DNA from: Bettongia penicillata ogilbyi
Lineage: Eukaryota; Chordata; Mammalia; Diprotodontia; Potoroidae
Length of the DNA: 64,000 nt
Direction of reading: 5' to 3'
NCBI GenBank assembly: GCA_023548195.1
Contig: JAJHZJ010000414.1
Span: 2,069,676 to 2,133,675, forward strand
Below the pieces are notes generated by a model. It made no database searches. It was not told the origin of the DNA and saw nothing but the letters and a program-made list of their open reading frames with translations. This document shows, piece by piece, positions 43,501 through 49,500 of this stretch (position 1 is the stretch's first letter; each line of letters begins with the position of its first letter). The translations under genes and the position numbers were made by a program.

Positions 43501-46500
43501 TTCTTCTGGTTCTTCTCCTTTTGTTCAGCATCAATTCATATAAGTCTTTCCAAGTCTCTCTGAAGTCTTCCTGTTCATCATTTCTTATAGCGCAATAGTA
43601 ATTCATTACATTCATATACCACAATTTATTCAGCCATTCCCCAATTTACAAATATTTTTGTACATGTGGGATGCTCTCCCATTTTTATGATCTCTCGATG
43701 ATACAGTCCTAGAAGCAGTGTTTCTGGGTCAAAAGGTATGCACATTTTTGCAGCCCTTTGGACATAGTTCCAAATTGCTCTCCAGAATGGTTGGATCAGC
43801 TCACAGCTCCACCAACAATGAATTAGTGTTTCAACTCTCCCACATCTTCTACCTTTATCATCTTCCCATTTTCTCATGTTAGCCAATCTGATAGTTGTGA
43901 TGTGATACTTCAGAGTTGTTTTAATTTGCATCTCTCTAATCAATAGTGATTTAGAGCATTTTTTCATATTACTATAGATAGCTTTAATTTTTTTCTCTGA
44001 AAACTGCCTGTTCATATCCTTTGATCATTTATCAACTGGGGAATGATTTGCAATCTTGTAAATTTGACTCAGTTCTCTATATATTTTAGAAATGAGGACT
44101 TTATCACAGACACTAGTTGCAAAAATTCTTTCCCATTTTCTGCTTCCCTCCTAATCTTGGTAGCATTGGGTTTGGTTGTGCAAAAACTTTTTCATTCAAT
44201 ATAATCAAAATTATCCATTTTGTACTTTATAATGTTCTCTAGCTCTTGTTTGGTCATTAGTTTCTCCATTCTCCATAAATCTGACAAATACACCATTCCT
44301 TGCTCCCCTAATTTGTTTATAGTATCTGTCTTTATACCTAGATCATGCATCCATTTGAACTTTATTCTTGTATTCAGTGTCAGGAATTGGTCTATACCCA
44401 GTTTCCACCACACAGTTATCCAGTTTTCTCAGCAATTTTTGTCAAACAGTGGCTTCTTATCCCAGAAGCTTGGGTCCTTGGGTTTATCAAACAATAGATT
44501 GCTATATTCTTTGACTACTGTGTCTTGAGTACCTAACCAATTCCACTGGTTTACCCCTCTAGTTCTTTTTTTTTTTTCAAGTGATACTTCTTTTTAAAGC
44601 ATTTACAGTATGGACCACGAAAGAATTTTTTTTAAAAGCATTAACCCAGTGAGACACAAATAATATTTAAATTGCTAACTTCACAAGCCCTTGGCCTAAT
44701 TGTCTCCATAGTATTGCTAAGAATTAAACTCCCTAATTTATTGCTGTTGGTCTAAAGTCCTATGCCTAATAGCTTAATTTTAGACTTAACCTTGAATGTT
44801 CCCCTACCAATAATCTATAATTGAATAGATCTGATATTAAGCTTGCAAACCTTTTCACTATAGGAAATTGCCACCAAGAATAGGGACATTGGAGGGATAC
44901 AATATCTCCCCGACTTCATGTCAGTTCCAGGCAGGATTAGATTATCCACTTGCATTCAGTCAGGCTTAAGGTCTGCCAGATGTCAGTGGGGAAATTGAGT
45001 CAGGAGAATTGTACCTTAGCCCAGACTGAGCAGCTGCTCTCCCATGCTTCCCATGAAATCACCTTTTTCAGTTCATACCAGCATCTCAACAGTTTACTGA
45101 CATCATGGGTTGGAGGCTCAGATTGACTTTCTTGTTACCCATACCTGGAGTTAGACTCAGAAGAACAGTCACTTAATAGTCCCATAGCATCAAAAAAAGC
45201 AGGTTCCAACAACCATATTTCAAATATGATTATAATTTCACTTTGGCTAAGGAATATCTTTTGAGGCAAGTCTTAAGTGTCTTACATGCCCTTCTGTACA
45301 TGTTCTAGTTCCTGACTAAATAGTAATCATAAAATCAAATTCATCATTAAAACCTTAACTCTTTCACCAATGCCAAATTTTACCCAAGGCTGCTACCTTC
45401 CTCTAGGAAATTTAGACTGATATTCTTTTCCTAAACTAAAGATGTCATTGATTTATTCTCAGTAATTAAGTCAGTCAATTGTTTACTACTAATACCCCTC
45501 TGTTTCTTAGTCAGTACCAAGTGGTTTGATTTCCAGTTCTTGGCCACCACATAAATAGCTACTATAAATATTTTTGTACATGTGGGATTCTTTCCCATTT
45601 TTATGTTCTCTTTGGGATACAAACCTAGAAATGGTATTGCTGGGTCAAAGGGTATGCACATTTTTATAGCCCTTTGGGCATAGTTCCAAATTGTTCTCCA
45701 GAATGTTTGGATCAGTTCACAACTCCACCAGCAATGCATTAGTGTTCCAATTTTCCCAGGATATATCCCAGGAATCTTCTTAGTCAGTACCAAAGGATTG
45801 CTACTTCATAATACAATTTGAGATCTGTTAGGGCTAGGTCACCTTCCCTAACATTTCTTTTCATTAGTTCCCTCGATATTCTGGGCCTTTTGTTCTTCCA
45901 GATGAATTTTGATATTATTTTTTCTAGCTCTAGAAAATAATTATCTGATAGTATGATTGGTATGGTCTTGAATAAGTAAATTAATTTAGGTAGAATTGTT
46001 GTTTTTATTATATTGGCTCACCCCATCAATGAACAACTGCTATTTTTCCACTTACTTAAATCTGACTTTATTTGTGCAAAAAGTGTCTTGTAATTGTGTT
46101 CATATAGTTCCTGGGTTTGTTTTGGCAGGTAGACTCCCAGATATTTTATAGTGTATACCATAACTTTAAATGGATTTTCTCTTTCTATCTCTTGCTGTTG
46201 GGCTTTGTTAGTAATATATGGAAATGCAGAAGATTTGTGTGGGTTTATTTTGTAACTTGCAACTTTGCCAAAGTTGTTTATTATTTCAAGTAGTTTTTTT
46301 TACTTGATTCTTTGGGATTCTCCAAGTATATCATCATATCATCTGCAAAGAACGATAACTTTGTTCTTCTTTGCCTATTCTAATTCCTTCAGTTTCTGCC
46401 TTAATTTTTCAATTTTTACCTTACTTCGTCCCAACATCAAACCTGAACTGAGGGAATGGGAAGGGCCCAAAGATGTGAACCTCGCTAAGGAAAATGAACA

Positions 46501-49500
46501 TAAAAGTTATATGCAAATACAATTGCAGGCTTTGGAATTTCTAAGCCTCCTTCCCTTCCAACTTTCAAGACAGGACCCATTTCTTCCCTCACCTAAACAT
46601 ATAGGACCAAGTCACAGGTATAGGAGCCTATACTTTATATTTCTATCAATCTTTCAAACTTTATGCTTTGGACAGATCTCTGAAAACATTTGTAAAGTCA
46701 TAGGTTCTTAGAATTTTTAGAAATTTTGGGAAACTTTCCAGAGATTGACTCATTCAAATCCTTGATTTTTCTGATGAGAGAACTGAGGCCCAGAAACGGG
46801 AAACAGGAAGAGGAGGGTGACAGGGACAGAGAGAAAAAAAACTAGAAGAAGAAAAAGAAATGAGACGCTCAAGGACAAGAAGAAGGAAACTGGAAAACTG
46901 AAAAGGATAAGAAGATAGAGTCCACCCTCCCAGTGTCCTGTTTTTTCAGTATCCTGACTTATCAAATGGATAATTTTTCTTTCTTTAAAAGAAAGTTTAC
47001 TATTGATTAGAAAAATGCAAATGAAAATAACTCTTAGGTACCATGTCACACCCATTAGACTGATTAACATGACACAATAGGAAAATTATAAATGCTGGAG
47101 AAGATTCCTGGGATATATCCTGGGAAAATTGGAACACTAATGTGTTGCTGGTGGAGTTGTGAACTGATCCAAACATTCTGGAGAACAATTTGGAACTATG
47201 CCCAAAGGGCTATAAAAATGTGCATACCCTTTGACCCAGCAATACCATTTCTAGGTTTGTATCCCAAAGAGAACATAAAAATGGGAAAGAATCCCACATG
47301 TACAAAAATATTTATAGTAGCTATTTATGTGGTGGCCAAGAACTGGAAATCAAAGGAATGCCCATCAGTTGGGGACTCATTGAACAAGTGGTGGTATATG
47401 AATGTAATGGAATACTGTTGTGCCATGAAAATTGATGAACAGGTGGACTTCAGAAAAACCTGCAAAGATTCATATGACATTGATGCTGAATGAAATGAGC
47501 AGAACCAGGAGAACATTATACACAGTAACAGCCACAGTGTGGGAGGACTGTTTATGATTGATTTATCCCTTCACAGCAATGCAAACACCTAAAACATTCC
47601 CAACAGACTCTTGAGGCAAAATCCCATCCACATCCAGAGAAAGAACTATGGAATCGAAATGTAGAATGAAGCAGAATATTTTCTCTTGTGTTATGTTTTG
47701 TTTGGGTTTGTTTTTTCTCATGGTTTCTCCCATTTATTTTAAGTCTTCAATGCAACATGACTATGGTGAAAATGTGCTTAGTAAGAATGTATGTGTAGAA
47801 CTCATATAAAGATTACACACTATCTCAGGTGGGGAAGGGGACAAAATCTAAGACTTATGGAAGTGATTGTAGAAAAGTGAAAACAAATTAATTATAAAAA
47901 ATGTGCATACCTTTTCACCCAGCAATACCACTTCTAGGTCTACATCCAAAGAGATCATAAAAACGGGAAAAGGATCCACATGTGCAAAAATATTTGTAAC
48001 AGCTCTTTTTGTGGTGGCAAAGTAATGGAAACTGAGGGGATGCTCATCAATTGGGGAATGGCTAAACAAGTTGTGGCATAGGAATGTAATGAAATTCTAT
48101 TATGGTATAAGAAATGATGAACAATCAGCTTTCAGAGAAACCTGGAAAGACTTTCATGAACTGATGCTGCGTATGGGTAAGCAAACCCTGGAGAACACTG
48201 CATAGAGTATAGATTTAGCTCTTCTCAGCAACTCAAAGATGTAAGACCACTCCCAAAGACCAATGGTGGAAAATGCTATCCACATCCAGAGAAAGAACTT
48301 TTGTGTCTGAATGTAGATGGAAGCAAACTATTTTATCTTTTTTTGTTTGTATGTTCCTTCTCTCTCATGGTCCCTCCCAGCGGTTCTAATTCTTCTTTAC
48401 ATGACAATGTGAAAACATGTTTAATATGAATGTATATGTAGAGCCTATATTAAATTGCACACCTATATTAGATTATTGGAGAGGGAAGGGGGAGACAATT
48501 CGGAACAAAAAGTTTTGTGGAAGTGAATGTTGAAAACTAAAGATTAATTTAAAAAAACAAAAAAGAATCAACTGCCAGCAAATAAAAAAAAGGTTTTTTT
48601 TTTTGTCATCCACACCTTTCATAGGCCAATAATTTTCTATAATAATTTTAGCTTTATATTTGCTTCATTGTTGACTTTTGCTTCTTCTGTACTCATCTGA
48701 CATTGTGTTGTTCAGAATTTTAATGTAGAGGTAATTAAAGTTTCATCTGTTTTCTCTTTTACTTTATTATCATTTACAGCTGAAGTTTCACTAAATCTGA
48801 ACCACAAATAATGGCCTATAGGAGGCACAACGGGTAGTAAATTAATCCTGAAAAAATCCAGGGTCCAGACCACTCAGTCAAGGTTTGGGGAACACAATGG
48901 ATAATGAGAACCCAGATGATCCAGATATAAGCTTGGTTCCTTTTTCCCTGTCCCCGCCCCCTCCCCGGGAAACAGCTCAGGTATCCCTCAGTTGGCAGTT
49001 CTCTTTTCCCACTGAGGTGTTTCAGTCATCTTCTTCCAAGGGTTTGTGGGTCAAAGGGTGATATTGTTGGGAGATTTCCGGCTTTCTAACAACATGGAGC
49101 TGTAACCACCTAACTCTGATAAATGTGTATTGATCTGGTGCAAAGAGGATGGATCTCTCATCCTCCTTTGGTGGTAATTCTGAGTTCCTGAATAGAAAGA
49201 GCCCAATTTCAACCGCAGGGAAATGAAGCAAACGCGCAGAAGAATCCTCTAAAAGGGCAGAAATTTATCCCACCTATAGGGGACACAAGGTGGTGCTGCC
49301 GCCAGCGTCAGGAAGAACTGATTCCCCACATGGCTTCAGATATTTGCTAATAATGTGACTATGGACAAGCGACTTAACCTCTGCCTCTATTTCCTCAACT
49401 GTAATATGGGCATAATAGTAGCGTCTACCTCCCAGAGCTGTTTCGAGGGTTAAATGAGATGTTTGTTAAGAGCTTAGCCCAATGCCTGGCACATGATAGA

